A DNA stretch of 64,000 nt from Beverwykella pulmonaria (lineage: Eukaryota; Ascomycota; Dothideomycetes; Pleosporales; Melanommataceae), in the NCBI GenBank assembly GCA_001599595.1, contig BCHH01000002.1, positions 844,390 to 908,389 of the forward strand. The letters are read 5' to 3'. Of this stretch, positions 34,969 through 46,938 are shown one piece after another. A program made the position numbers and the translations under genes. The first letter of the stretch is position 1. The number at the start of each line of letters is the position of its first letter. Below the pieces are notes generated by a model. It did no database searches. It was not told the origin of the DNA and was given only the letters and a program-made list of their open reading frames with translations.

Positions 34969-36591
34969 ATGTCTTTCGTCGCCAAGAACGGTTCTTTCCA
35001 GTCTTCCTTCTCTTCTTCAACTTCTTCTTCTGTCACAGCTGGGCGCTCTGCGATGCCTGAGGGTTTAATTGAGCGTAAGTTTCTACCCTACATCTCGCAC
35101 CTATGTATTGCTTACACTCGCCTAGAATGCTATGCTCGATTCCAGCCCCATGAGCCATCTTTAATGTACAGGATTACAGCTGCCATGTATCCCACATTCG
35201 GCCCAATCACCCAGGACAAGAAACTCATTCTCCGCAATCATGTGGTGAAGGCCCTGCAAGATGGCATGCGGAACTACTGCATTCATTTTCTGTCGCAGCA
35301 AGCGCCAACTCAGCCTTCGCGCCCGCAATCAGTGCATCCAGATCGAGCGGAACAGCCAGCGCGGCGGATCCTGGAAACGAAATCTGATCCTCACGCACCA
35401 CCAGCTTCAGAGCCTGAGGTGAAGTCGGAACCTCGCGCTTCAAGGAAGCTTCGGGTGAAGGCGGAGCTTCAAGCTGAAGCTGGGCCCCATGCACCCCAGA
35501 AGCCTCGACCTCAACCGCAACAAGAGACCCGCGCTCACCATGAAGCTGGAGCTCGACCAGAACCTCAAGTCCAGCCAGCACCACAGCCCTATCCAGGATC
35601 GCGAACCCGGCCTCACGTTGACGGACCTCCATCGTCTCTGACGCAGTCATTCTACTTTCCCTCAACCCACCCCAAATACAAAGAATACTACGGTAGGGCC
35701 TCCGCGAAATCTCAAGCACAGAAAGCGCCTCGACCTCTGCTAGAACGTAAAGCTCGACCACGGTCTAAAGTGCAGCCGAAGCAGCCAGGACCACAATCGC
35801 TATCGCGCTTCCGAGTACACAAACGTCCTGCCGCTGGACCTCCAACATCTCTCAATAGGTCGTTCTACTGGCCTGCCGATCACCCTCTCTATAAACAGAA
35901 TTTTGGTGTGGATGATGAAGACGGATCCACGGAGTCGGACGCGGTTCGATCTGGCGCACCATCACCGACTTCAACCCGCAATGCCTCTATCTCGCGGATT
36001 GAAAGCCCTCCTAAGCTGGGAGCAGCATCGGAGGTTGCTAAGCACGATGCCCCCAAGCCTATCGCTGGCGTTCCAAAACCATATGCCCCATTACTCACGA
36101 ACAAGGCCTTCCCTCTGGATGCGAAATTCGTGACCCCAAAGACTGTCGAGCCTGCCCATGCCGAACAGAACTCCTCCTCGGACTCCCATAAATTTCTGGA
36201 TACTCAGGACACACAGGACTTGAATGGCACCCTCCCGCCGCCAATATTCTCTCAAGGACTCTCGCAGGCAACTGCCATCACCGAAAAGAGCGTGTCTCAA
36301 CTCAACACCCTCATGAATATCACCAAGCCTAACTCTGATCGCGTTAACGCCCACGCCAACGCCAACGCCCACCCCGAAGTTCGGCTCGACATCAACGATC
36401 ACGGCGACCTGCACAAGCAAGCTGAAACCCCATTGAAGCACCAGAAAGCTGCTTCATCCCCTACATGGACCTCACGCAAGCGTGGCCGATCAGTTGATGA
36501 CGTTGGCGAGAAGGATGAGGCCAACAGCAAGTCTCGTCCTATCAAGATTATGAGGAAGTCCGTCACTGAAGTTGTGTTCTATGAACTATGA
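34969..36591 (+). CDS. Hypothetical protein with duplicated FYxP motif
   Basis: Unrecognised protein. A 51-nt intron (35075-35125, donor gtaagt, acceptor cctag) is a multiple of three and free of stops, so two products of 540 or 523 residues can be read; the splice signals favour 523. The N-terminus is Ser-rich. A short folded segment follows (YARFQPHEPSLMYRITAAMYPTFGPITQDKKLILRNHVVKALQDGM), then a long Pro/Arg/Ala-rich region. This contains two copies of a 24-residue motif at 35623-35694 and 35836-35907 with consensus GPPxSLxxSFYxPxxHPxYKxxxG. The last 100 residues have a basic KRGRSV and RPIKIMRK stretch, possibly a nuclear signal. The overall composition suggests a disordered, possibly nucleic-acid- or chromatin-associated protein. 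No function assigned. Confidence 0.75.
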   Translation: MSFVAKNGSFQSSFSSSTSSSVTAGRSAMPEGLIERKFLPYISHLCIAYTRLECYARFQPHEPSLMYRITAAMYPTFGPITQDKKLILRNHVVKALQDGMRNYCIHFLSQQAPTQPSRPQSVHPDRAEQPARRILETKSDPHAPPASEPEVKSEPRASRKLRVKAELQAEAGPHAPQKPRPQPQQETRAHHEAGARPEPQVQPAPQPYPGSRTRPHVDGPPSSLTQSFYFPSTHPKYKEYYGRASAKSQAQKAPRPLLERKARPRSKVQPKQPGPQSLSRFRVHKRPAAGPPTSLNRSFYWPADHPLYKQNFGVDDEDGSTESDAVRSGAPSPTSTRNASISRIESPPKLGAASEVAKHDAPKPIAGVPKPYAPLLTNKAFPLDAKFVTPKTVEPAHAEQNSSSDSHKFLDTQDTQDLNGTLPPPIFSQGLSQATAITEKSVSQLNTLMNITKPNSDRVNAHANANAHPEVRLDINDHGDLHKQAETPLKHQKAASSPTWTSRKRGRSVDDVGEKDEANSKSRPIKIMRKSVTEVVFYEL

Positions 36592-37945
36592 TAATCACTC
36601 CCAAGGCAGCTGTGAGCAGTTACCTTATTGCATGCCCACCGCCCTACGTCGTCGAAGGTGGCTAGCATTTACACTAATTTGTCTGTTGTTTCATGGGTGT
36701 TTCCTTTATGTGCTCCCATAGAGCCAATAGGTGTCTTTGAGGGTGGCTGGCGTTCTCCCTATTGTTTCGGTTCTGGGTGTTTTCTCCGTTTCATAGTCTC
36801 GTTCCTCGAAGAGACGAGTTTGAATGTGGGCCATGTTTAGACTACTGTCTCTTTTTGGTTTTTAGGTGTTTTCTCTTTCATGGTTCTATCAAGAGATCAC
36901 AGATGGTCTCACCAAACGCGGTCTTCCGGTTCGCTTCAAGGGCTAAAGAAGCCGGGTCTCAAGGGCATTCTATGTCTGTATTGAGTTGAGGACTCAAGCT
37001 CGTATCTGCACGGCACAATTAGATGAATTATCAGTCGTGTAAACTGATGATTTATGTACTACGTGTATGGTGAGAACAGCCTTGGGTATAGGCTTTTGGT
37101 TGTGCGCTAGTGTTTACTTTCGATGGAAATGAATCTGTATGCTTTGCTGAGATACTCTTCAATGGTGATGTGTGACACTCCTCTAAATTAGAGCCAATGC
37201 AAGAGTGAGTAGGATTGGGTGGGACTGGAAATGAAGCATGAACATCCCCGTGTTTCCTCAATCCTCTGAGCTCTTTAATGCGAGCATGATATTTCTTATC
37301 ACCATAAATCTAGTCCAACGTCAAGGATACAGTTGATTGTCCCCCCTCTTGGCATGTTTTTCATTGATCGTAACAAACTCTGTGAGTCTCTTGTGCTTTC
37401 ATCAGATTCTCAGTAGCTTTAGCTACCTTTATTGAGAGCACTTCATTCTATACGGAGGCAGCAGATTGTACGTTCGACTAACCGGAGTTCGTAGACAACT
37501 GGCGAATGGCTCCGTGATTGTCATCTTCCGTCTTTGATTTTCGGCGGGAATTTCAGTGTTTCGGGTGACTTACTCTTGATTCTCCTCTTCTTTTCGTCTT
37601 TAATCTCCGCCAAGTGTTTCTTCTACTCTGAGTTTGAACTAGGACCTTCTGCAGGGTTGACAGGGAGATCAGTCGTAATTATGAACGTATTGTTGCTGGC
37701 ATCTACTAAACTTTGTTCTCTTTGTCGTAGGCGAATTGAGATTAATCATGCGGAACTGCTTTAAGTGGATTTTCGGCTTTTATTTATCCCTAGACTCTTG
37801 GATCATGGTACGTATGCGTTGAAGTCCGATGGAATCAACCCCGTTCATGTTGAGGTTAGTAGCGTTGCCATGGTTAAGAGTACCTTAACCAGATGCAGAT
37901 TTTTCTTTCCCTTCACAGCTTACAACCCGACATGTGCAGGATAGC
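36592..37945. other. Intergenic, 1.35 kb, no gene seen
   Basis: Rich in T and GT on the plus strand, with short open frames and no motif. Probably the 3' untranslated region of the upstream gene plus spacer. Confidence 0.4.
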
Positions 37946-38607
37946 CTAGATATCATAGATTTCGTTAATGAGAATGTTATAATCCATATCCTCTTCTTTG
38001 AGTATATCAGAAGCAGCTGTTCCCGATAGCGTGCGCCAATATTGAGCCACTTCCATCGTCTCACCGATCTCTTCGCTTTCGACTAGAATGTATGTAATCC
38101 ATACAGGAATGCCCGTTTTGGAGTAAGCCATCAATATCCGCATTGCTCGTCGCTGAATGTAATCTTCAGTCAACGGCGAGGTATGGTCTTCAGATCATCA
38201 AGAGGGTTAAAATGCTTGGGCTAGGACATCCTGTATCTATGTATATTCTCCTTGGGTGGGTATTCCTCTTCAGATAGTGGTGTTGCCCTCTCGATACCAT
38301 GGTAGAATGCTAAGCTGAAGTAACCGATTCTGCGTCTAGGAAGCACCGCTTCCCAATCATTGGTCCAGAATTTCCTTCTCCAACTTTCATGCGTCTTAAA
38401 TCTTCTTAAAACACTCTGCCAGTCTCTTCGGTAGCCGATTCCGTCATTGTAATGTCCATAACCGAAGTTTACCATCCACATTTGCGAGCTATTAGTCGTT
38501 TCATGCAATTTATTAAATGGTTGGATCGTTAAATCGGATTCGAGGTTTTTGAATAATCGGCTCAGATACACTGAAGTATTGGAGTATACGAGCCAAAGGC
38601 AGCTCAA
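37946..38607 (-). pseudogene. Probable broken hypothetical gene
   Basis: Two adjacent coding-like blocks on the minus strand, 38607-38221 and 38173-37946. The first is rich in Trp, Tyr and Arg (YRRDWQSVLRRFKTHESWRRKFW) and the second contains YSKTGIPVWITYILVESEE. Neither begins with ATG, and the only donor between them (gtcctag) does not join in phase with any acceptor I can find. That suggests a frameshifted remnant of a fungal protein I do not recognise. A third block at 39008-38811 may be an upstream part. Confidence 0.35.
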
Positions 38608-40049
38608 CCGCGGATTGACACAGGATCATGTTGGTGACCTCAATAATCGGGGTCGATATAAACTGCTGTAAGAGTAGAGCGGTGGAGGAGAGGAGTTGAG
38701 GTGTAGGAATGAGAGACTGCTTTATAGACCATATGGGTGGGAGAAGAGCAGCGGCGAGAAGGTAAAGTAGCCAGATACGCAGACAGATAGAGGCGAGAAC
38801 TTACCTTCACTTAAAATCTTGCTGTCGATACTAACCAACACACCTTTGGGTGATACTGGAAACATTGGAAGACAGCTGTAGTTCTAACGAGACCTGCGGT
38901 AACCCCTTTAGATCTGACCTCTACAACAGGATCATGCAATTTTTCTCCCCGCAAACGGTACCAAAACCTAACTGTCAAGTATTCAGCCCTCCATGTACAC
39001 TTAATCAAACCTAGAGCTTGGAAATTGTTTTGGCGAAGGCATTTCCTCGTCTGTGCGATCGAGTAACTACGGGTGCTGTTCTAGACAAACCCATAAAATT
39101 TAGATGACTTTCTAGACCAGAAGGTGAAGATGTTTAAGTGGGGACGTAGTGTCCGACAGATGGTTATTCGTCGGGTCGGCAACGAGGTTCTAGTAAATTA
39201 GAGTAGAGTAACAGATTTAAGACCATGGGCTAATAGTTATATGTAGGTGGCACATACCACAACCTCGGCTTCAATTATATCTAGGCATGCTACGTGACGT
39301 CCCTCATCGACTTCACCGGCAAGTGGTAAGAGGTCTACACAGCTGCGAGCAGAGGAGAAACTCTAATCTTTGACACTGACCCCCACTTAGAACGAACTTA
39401 AAGACAATGAAGTGTCCACAGACGTCGAACCTACAGACAAGAATTTCGCCTCGTACATGGGCCACAAAGTCTCCTCTTATTTGCTCGAGAAAGAAGTTTG
39501 GGATTACCTGTGGCACATGTATCCAGTGAAATGTGAGGCTAATAGTCGAGTGGCGAAGGCTAGCGGAGTATACCAACATAAGAAAGAGTCCGATAATAAA
39601 AAAAAAATTGAAGGAGACTTGGTCGGATCTCAACGTCCAGTGTTTAGGCATTTTTGGGTTAGCTTGTATCAAATGCCAGAAGACCTATTAGTGCAATCAG
39701 GGCAATATATTAGAGATTCAGACTCTCTCTAGAACCCACTTCAACGTAAGTGTGAACCTCCCTTCATCTTCCTCAATGTTAGTGCTCGTTGAAAGCACAC
39801 GTATCGCCTGGTGAGATCAACCCCCAAAGCATGCAAATGTTCCTTCCCAGACGAGAAAGAGGAAGTGAAGGACAACGGGCTTCTTTCAAGTCGGCTAACG
39901 ATCTCGTCTGTTTCCATGGTCCCTTGTTAACAAATACCATTCACTCACGCCTTCCCTACAACCATAATTCCCAGGCCGTGCCACGCACCTCACACTTCAC
40001 GCTAAACCTTACCCCAAACCCACCCATCTTTAACCCGCACATACCCGCC
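38608..40049. other. Gene-poor stretch
   Basis: Open frames at 38811-39008 (minus) and 39412-39732 (plus, 106 codons, overlapped by a 119-codon minus frame) show no family motif. I cannot support a gene here. Confidence 0.35.
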
Positions 40050-40294
40050 ATGGCGCCTCTAACATTCCTTAACCACCCCTCTTCCACCGCGACGCCCCCC
40101 TCAGCCTCCCGCACCTCATCGAGCCACACACATACCCATCATGCGTCGACACCACACATCTCCGTCTCTGCGATTCCGTCGCCAAATTCCTGCACCAGAT
40201 ACCTGCCACGCATCTCACGGCCCTGGCCGACTTCTTCGACTTCGACGCTGTAAGGTCGTTCCTACTAAGAAGGAAGGAAAGAAGGCGGGAATGA
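40050..40294 (+). pseudogene. Short coding-like stretch with a frameshift
   Basis: An ATG in the context cgccATGGcg at 40050 opens a frame reading MAPLTFLNHPS. From 40082 the protein-like sequence continues in a different frame (FHRDAPLSLPHLIEPHTYPSCVDTTHLRLCDSVAKFLHQ ... LADFFDFDAV) up to a TGA at 40292. A single-base change near 40080 would join them. It looks like a small gene with a frameshift; family unknown. Confidence 0.3.
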
Positions 40295-43200
40295 AAGGTT
40301 AAGGTTCGTAATTTCGAAGTTTAGGAGGATGGCTATTATTAGCTTCTCACTAATCTATGAATCTGTCAACTCGGATACATTTCTAATGTCGGAATGTGTA
40401 GGTCGGATTTTACACACCTACTCCCCAATGTCAATCCGGCATCGCAGCCTTCAGCAACGCTAACATCACCACCACCGACGACGCTAATTTTCCCCACCTC
40501 TGCTGGCGTCTCCTCACTAAACCGAGCATCACGCCAGAGAATTCCCGGGTCGCCCGCTCCGGCGCACACCCCGCCTGCACGGACATATCCATTACATCGA
40601 TCCGGTGCGTGAGTCAAGCAGCGATGATTAATTGGTCGTGGAAGGTAGGTCAGGACCCGAATAACCTTGCCGAGGCGCTAGAAGTGGCGAAATCTGGCCG
40701 CGTGTACGATTTATGAGGGGTTCAGAGAGAGGTGTGTAGTTGAGGTGGAGGATGTAAAGGGTAGTGAGTACAGCGAGGAGACGGATCGGGAGGAACTAAA
40801 ATTATTTTTGAGGCTGAGGGGGAATGGGGACTAGCAATACGCAATGGGAAGCAATGGGAAGCTCTTAAAGGAGACGGGGGAGTGTGGGCTTGTGTATCTG
40901 GAGGTGGTGTAGTGCGTAGGTTTCGGCTCTACTATCGCAACAGTCATACACATACAGCTGTTGATATCTATGGTAACCACTTTTCAGCGGAACCATTGGA
41001 TAAAACACTTCAGAACATCCGGTGATTATCAGCCGATCAATTTGCGGAATTCCTTATGGGATAGCTTGCTAAACATGGTTGCCTACCAAGTGCTCTACAT
41101 CAGAGTTCGAAGCGCTTACGGTGGTGACTGATAACCGTTTGGCAGACTCACAAGACTCATGTGAACGAGTCCAAGTGCTAATAGGGAAAATCGGTGTCGA
41201 TTTTGAATATCTGAAATCTTTAGCCTAAAGCCGTATAGGATGTCCTATACTGCCATTCTACAAAGAGAGAGCCAAGAAAAACAAGTGTTTCGCTAGGAGG
41301 AATAGAACCTGTGAAGTCAAAACGGTTAGGGGAGATAACGTCGGAAGCAGATCCAAAAACAAATGAGGAGTGTAAATGAGAATACTTGGCGCCGAGGAAA
41401 GCTGTTCACACGAACGCTGACAGAACCGCCGATGCTACACTACTACAAAATAGCCCGTACTTTCGGTCAGCGGGTCAGCACACGTGTGCTTCGGAGAAAT
41501 AAAGACATTCCAGCACTTGCCCTCATGGGTCTAGAATCGGTAGAGTCTTATTGCACAACTTCTTGGTGTATTGGATGGTGTCGGGAGACATCGTCTGTCG
41601 ACACCTTGGTGTAACTTCGTCGAAACATAATGGTAGTTGTGAATTATGCCTTACCTGAGTGATGTATGGGCAACTGTCTGGAACATAACACAGGTCCCGC
41701 GCATCTTGGAATTTCAGAATGAGGTGGAAGAGTAAGAAGCCTGCAGGGATCCTGGCTGCCAAGGGGATTTTGTGGACTAGGATTCCAGTGCAATGGTAAA
41801 CGCGAAGGAAAAAGTGAATGGTAGTGGTTTTTTGGTGCGGCTGGGATACTTGTGGTTTGCTGGACCTCTCTGCACTGACCGCTGGCTGTCTGTGTAGTGT
41901 TGCCAAGTCAAGGCCAAGTTCTCTCAAGCTTCGGAAACTTGCTCATAGCGAACCGAAAGCGGGGCTGGGAGTACAGTGCTTGGTTGAAATGTTCGCGTAG
42001 CTGAGTTTCCTTGCTATATCTCTTGTGGGACCTCGCCAAAGAATCAGAAGGAAGAGACACAAATACGCTGACAATGCATCATGAAAGAGGAATATGGCGT
42101 GTCGAAAGATCAGATGTTGATTTGCCATTAAAATTCTGAACAAAGGTTGCACTAAATGTTAGCAAAATTGCGGGTTCAGAACTAAATCGTTCCTCATGAT
42201 AGTGAGAATCAAGGCTATTTTACTAGTGGCTGCTTTAGGGGATTAGCAAGGGTACTAGACCTCCGTGATATTTTCAGATACGCTCATGCGCCATAGTTCG
42301 TTATGCAGCAACTGAAACCTCAAAGGATGGCTTGCTGATATCAGACTGACATGTCGGTAACTGTTTCACCGAAGCAATAGATCTGACTTTGTACAGCACA
42401 TTGTGCAGGCTGCAACTGCTGAGACCGTATACAGATTGTGGTGCACTTACATAATGAAGACAGGAGATGCCAAGTTTTTGTTCACTGTCTCTGGATAGTA
42501 ACGACTCTTGATCGGTGTCTGAGGATATCATCTTGTCAAACTAATGGAGTCTAGAGACTCGATCCTTGAGTCATTTCGAAAAGACGTGGTAACTCGGCAC
42601 CGTAGTGTCAAGCACCTGTGTGGAGGCTTTGGGGCAGGTGGAGCATTGCTGGCTCCAGTGCTTTGCGCCTGGGTTTATAGGATCGGCGAACACGACATCT
42701 CAAAGCTGAAAGTGCGAGGGTGCCGTATCCACAGCTTTGGAACCTCTTCTGTCTTGCCAGGGCTTGGAGTCAGACCAGTGGCGGTAATCGCGATCGAGCT
42801 CTGAAGTCTATTGGCTGTATAACGGCTCCGCTCGACGGAGTACTTGGCATGCGGCCTTTTTCGAAGTCAAGTTTAGGTCTTTCTCTCGCAAACCACGAAC
42901 CTAGTTTCGGCATGAGGCCGCGTGACGCTGAACTTGCCGGACAAAGGTGTTGATCTTGCGAGCGGGGTCGCAGAAGCTTGCGCCCAGGAAAGCCAAGTGA
43001 TGCCAATTTTGCCAAGAGAGGAGCGGAGCAATAGCGCGGAGGAGGGCCGAGAAGCTGCATGGTGGCGCTGAGGCTGTGTTGCTGATGATCAAGGATGGAC
43101 ACGATATGTCCCGAGCGCGAGGTGGGTTTCACGAGCCAGCTGCGGTCTCATGCTCGTTCGTAAAGTGAAATCGTACGTTGATGTTAAGTGTTAATTTCGA

Positions 43201-45483
43201 GGTCGAAATTTTCGCAGGTCCGTGGGCATGAAGGGATGATTTTGAGCAGCTCGCAACCGAATGTGAGCCGATCCCTGGGGCCACGTAACGGCAATGCTGC
43301 TCGAACTGGGAAGAAAGGCGCCGCCGGATGGCTTGATATGCAGCGGCGTATCGATAGGATTGCGAGTTGAGTGGTGCACGTCTCGCTCGCTGCCTGCATG
43401 TTGCATCTATGATGCGATGTGACAAAGGCAAGCAAGATGTCTTACCGGTGCGCATGCGCACAGTGCCACGGAGAGACAAGCGCACCTCTCACAAACTGGC
43501 CAGCAAAACGTGCGATTGTTGATTGTCCATGTCCATGTCCGTGTGCGGTGGTAAGACGGTGAGAGAGAGATAGGTGCCGCGCTTCGGGATGATTGCTTCT
43601 TCGACGTGATGTTGGGCCGCAACCTCGCAAAGCCACTCCCAGGCTCTCACCATCGCCAGGTCACATGTCGTGTGCAACAAAGGAGTTGTGGTGGTGGTCT
43701 CTGCCCTTGAAACAGGCATGACTTCATATCAAACAGATCTGTCTGTTCCCAGCCTCCGGCTATTCCCAGCACGTTATTGATCAGCAGGATTCATCCGTCT
43801 CATCTACCGGGTATCGAGCGCTGCTTTCTGTTCGCTACCGAGGCTGATGCTGCACGCTGTACCGTTATTACCCATGTTTGTCGTGATGAAGGCCCACCTA
43901 GGCACCCGATCTTTGCGCTTCGACTCACCGTCGTCTTGCTCTCTCCATGCGCCGCCAGCACACAGATAGGGCCGAACTTGCTGGGGTAGCGGGTTGAGAC
44001 AGTTAGACGATCTTGGTATCTCTTGGACGAGTTTATCCCCCTCAGCCCACGCCGCGGCGCTCCTGCACGCCAGCGTCTTGACTATCTTCTTGAGTCTTGA
44101 GTGCGGTAGACGATCCCCGTCGTGGCCTATGCTCCTCTCTTTTGGCAGAATTGCGACCCCGGCTCCAACATCTCGGGCGGTCTTCGAGAAGCGTCAGCGC
44201 GCCGCTTTGTTTGCTGCTTCAGGATTTGTTTGATTGTTGCACAGGGGGCGCCGCAAAAAGCAGCCTATGCCTGATACCAGCCGCCGCAGCCCAATGGGAC
44301 ACCCACGCCGTGCGCGGTACCGGCCAGGGCCACTTTGTTGCGCCGTGGGTGGTGGTGTTGAGGCCAGCAAACGGCAGGTCGGCGGCAGTGCGGTGAGGGA
44401 CGACAGGACGACTCACCCTCTGGTCGGCGTGGCTGCACACAGATTCCCAGCGCGCTGGCTACCGATCTGCTCAGGGGCCGTGGCCAGCTTCCTCCAGGCG
44501 TCGCTAGCTCCAGTTTCCGCATGCCCTCGTCCCGCCGCCGCGACGGATAGGTGAATGCCATTCCCCTTTCGGACCCCCTCGCGGCCTTCCAGGGCCACGG
44601 ACGACGACGTCGAGAGAAACTCCTTTATCCCCACCACCCACACTAACACCCCGACCCATGCTGATGCTAGCCATCCTCCGCCGCCCAGAGACATGGACAC
44701 GTTGATAAATAGAAAGGGCTGCCGTGCCCCAGCAGGGCCTGCTCAGGACTGACTATTACTTCTTACGACTTCTGTCAGGCTGACCACACCATCACTCATA
44801 GCAGCCCCTATCATTGCTGCACCGCTCCCAGTGTGTCCGTTGTTTCCATTCCTGTTCAATCCTTGCGTCGTCATCGCCCAGCCGCCTTGGTTATCTTGCC
44901 CAGGCCGCTTCCACCGCTTGGCCCTTGGAAAGCTGTGTATCTCGTCCTCAACTTCCACATTTTTCGCACTTTCTCAGTCGTATCGCTGCGCCGTGTTACA
45001 CGTGCCCGCTCCGTCGCCCGCCGCCGATAGCACCGATAGTATTCATCCGCGCCGTTGAGGAAGGAAGCCAAGGGAGCATCTTCGACCTTCCGACCTATCA
45101 GAGCTCAACATCTTGGCTCACGAACCTCGTTTCACAGCCTCTCCGACCCATCAAACCACCTACACGCCACATATATAAAGCACACCCCCGCCTGAAGATA
45201 GAGCCATCTCCACGCCACCCCCAGTCATCATCTATTAGTCCTTTGAGCCGCCTTCAACTCATCTCCAAAGCAATACATTGTGGCAGGCACGCAATATTGC
45301 ACATATCTTCGACTCATCCAAGTACATGACAGCGCGTTCAAGCACATTCTAGCCTGTTCTGTAATCGCCACACCTTTCACGACGACGTCGCCAGCTCCGA
45401 ACAGCCTGCCCAAAGGCAGGATTGCCCCCACGCGGACATATCTCGACATTACCTGAACACCTCTACCATCATCAGACGTCGCC
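40295..45483. other. Gene-poor region, 5.2 kb
   Basis: No gene is supported. Many overlapping frames appear on both strands, especially in the GC-rich part 43100-44700, but none shows motifs or consistent splice structure. 44750-45480 is C/T-rich and is probably the long leader of the Cys-rich gene that follows. Confidence 0.4.
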
Positions 45484-46068
45484 ATGTGTGTCGCCGAACT
45501 CAACGTCTCTCTGCTACCCTGCCGCCATAGGTGGTACCACCTCGTTCGCAGCTGTACCCCATCATCCAACCTGGCCAACTGTGGATCGAAGCTTGGAATC
45601 TCAGGCTGGGAGATCAAGTGCGACTTCTGCCCCTACTGCTCAGGCTGGAACCTCACCACATCCGAGTACCGGCTCGTGGGCAACGACCGAGCCCCGGCTG
45701 TTGGCGGACTCTCTCGCACACCATCTCTAACGCTGACAACCACCCGACGTGAATCCCGTCGAGGCAGCCTCGCCAGGTCGGACAGCAGCACAAGCATCAC
45801 GATGATGGCTCAGGAGAAGAACCGAGCAATGAACGCGAGAGTTGACGCATACTTGAGAGTGGCTCCCCCCGAGATCGCTTTGCCCTCTTCCCTACCCGAG
45901 GAGGATGACGAGCACAATGTCATGATCGCATCGAGCCCCAGCGACACATCCAGCGAGGGCCATGGGAGTCTCAGACAAGCGTCCAATGCATCCTCAAACG
46001 ACAAGTCTGGGCTGATGAAGAAGATGCGCTCCAAGTCGAAGAGGCTGTCGCTCAGCTTCTTCAAATAG
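45484..46068 (+). CDS. Small Cys-rich hypothetical protein
   Basis: Single-exon frame of 194 residues starting at an ATG in the context gtcgccATG. The first 60 residues have five Cys and two His (CRHRWYHLVRSC, NCGSKLG, CDFCPYCSGW), suggesting a small zinc-binding module. After that come Ser/Thr/Arg-rich disordered sequence, an acidic patch (PEEDDEHNV) and a basic C-terminus (KKMRSKSKRLSLSFFK). There is no signal peptide. The pattern resembles short conserved hypothetical proteins of filamentous ascomycetes, but I know no named family. A long pyrimidine-rich leader precedes it, which hints at translational control; that is inference. Confidence 0.65.
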   Translation: MCVAELNVSLLPCRHRWYHLVRSCTPSSNLANCGSKLGISGWEIKCDFCPYCSGWNLTTSEYRLVGNDRAPAVGGLSRTPSLTLTTTRRESRRGSLARSDSSTSITMMAQEKNRAMNARVDAYLRVAPPEIALPSSLPEEDDEHNVMIASSPSDTSSEGHGSLRQASNASSNDKSGLMKKMRSKSKRLSLSFFK

Positions 46069-46938
46069 CGGGTTCGAGGAAGTCGGACCGCTCATCTCCG
46101 CTCGCTTGACCGTCGACGGAACCCAGCGGAACCTGCTGCACGACCCGCACGATCCCGCATTCGGGCCGACGCGAGCAGGTGCCAACCCTGTCACCGACGC
46201 CGTTACCAGTCATCTCCACTCAACGCAAGCATCTCTACTCTTCTTTTCGCTTCACCACTTGTCCTTATCATTGGTACCTCTTTTATTACGACTTCCGTAT
46301 TTTCTTCTCTCTCCAGATACCCACATTGGTGTGCATGCAACAGACTGGCATACCACCAATAGGCCACATAGCGCGGCCAATGGGCTCACTCGGGCCTTTG
46401 CATTTTCACGAAACATAAAGACGGACACAACAGCTTGGGAACAAAAAGCAAGGGCGACCTTTCGGCTTTCTCATCTTCTTCATCCATGGTGCAGAATTTG
46501 GCGACGGATCTTTTGTGTGTTTACTTGGGCATGAACGGGCATATACTGGCGTCGGAAGATTTCGCAATGCTGACTTACTGTCGGCGAGCACCAGACGCTT
46601 TTCGGTATGCTCAGGAATGAATTTGTGTTTCTTGTTGCTCTTTCTATGAGCATTACAGTTAGTCTAGTGACTGTAGCAACGATGTCCGGCTCAACGGCGT
46701 ACATTTGTTGCACATTTCTACATAATCTCTGCTTAGACTTTACAATATCATTGTGTTCATTCACACCTGCCATTACTCAACTACTCATCTTGCCCCTACG
46801 TGGCACATTCGCTTGGTCTTAATATGCTCGTTACGAAACAGATAGAATTGTGGGAGTTGAGGAATCAACTTCAGCTTCCCCAGAACTCACCAAAAGCGAA
46901 AGATGCATTGGAACAACTGAGACTAGTTTTCCAACAAA
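46069..46938. other. Intergenic, no gene seen
   Basis: 3' flank of the Cys-rich gene and spacer. The short frames have no motifs. Confidence 0.4.

Noticed and set aside
39412..39732. 106-codon plus-strand frame with an ATG
   Set aside because: Overlapped by a longer minus-strand frame, no recognisable motif, and no neighbouring splice structure to support either.
43400..44700. Several overlapping open frames in GC-rich DNA on both strands
   Set aside because: Mutually overlapping, no motifs, no splice logic; expected by chance at this base composition.
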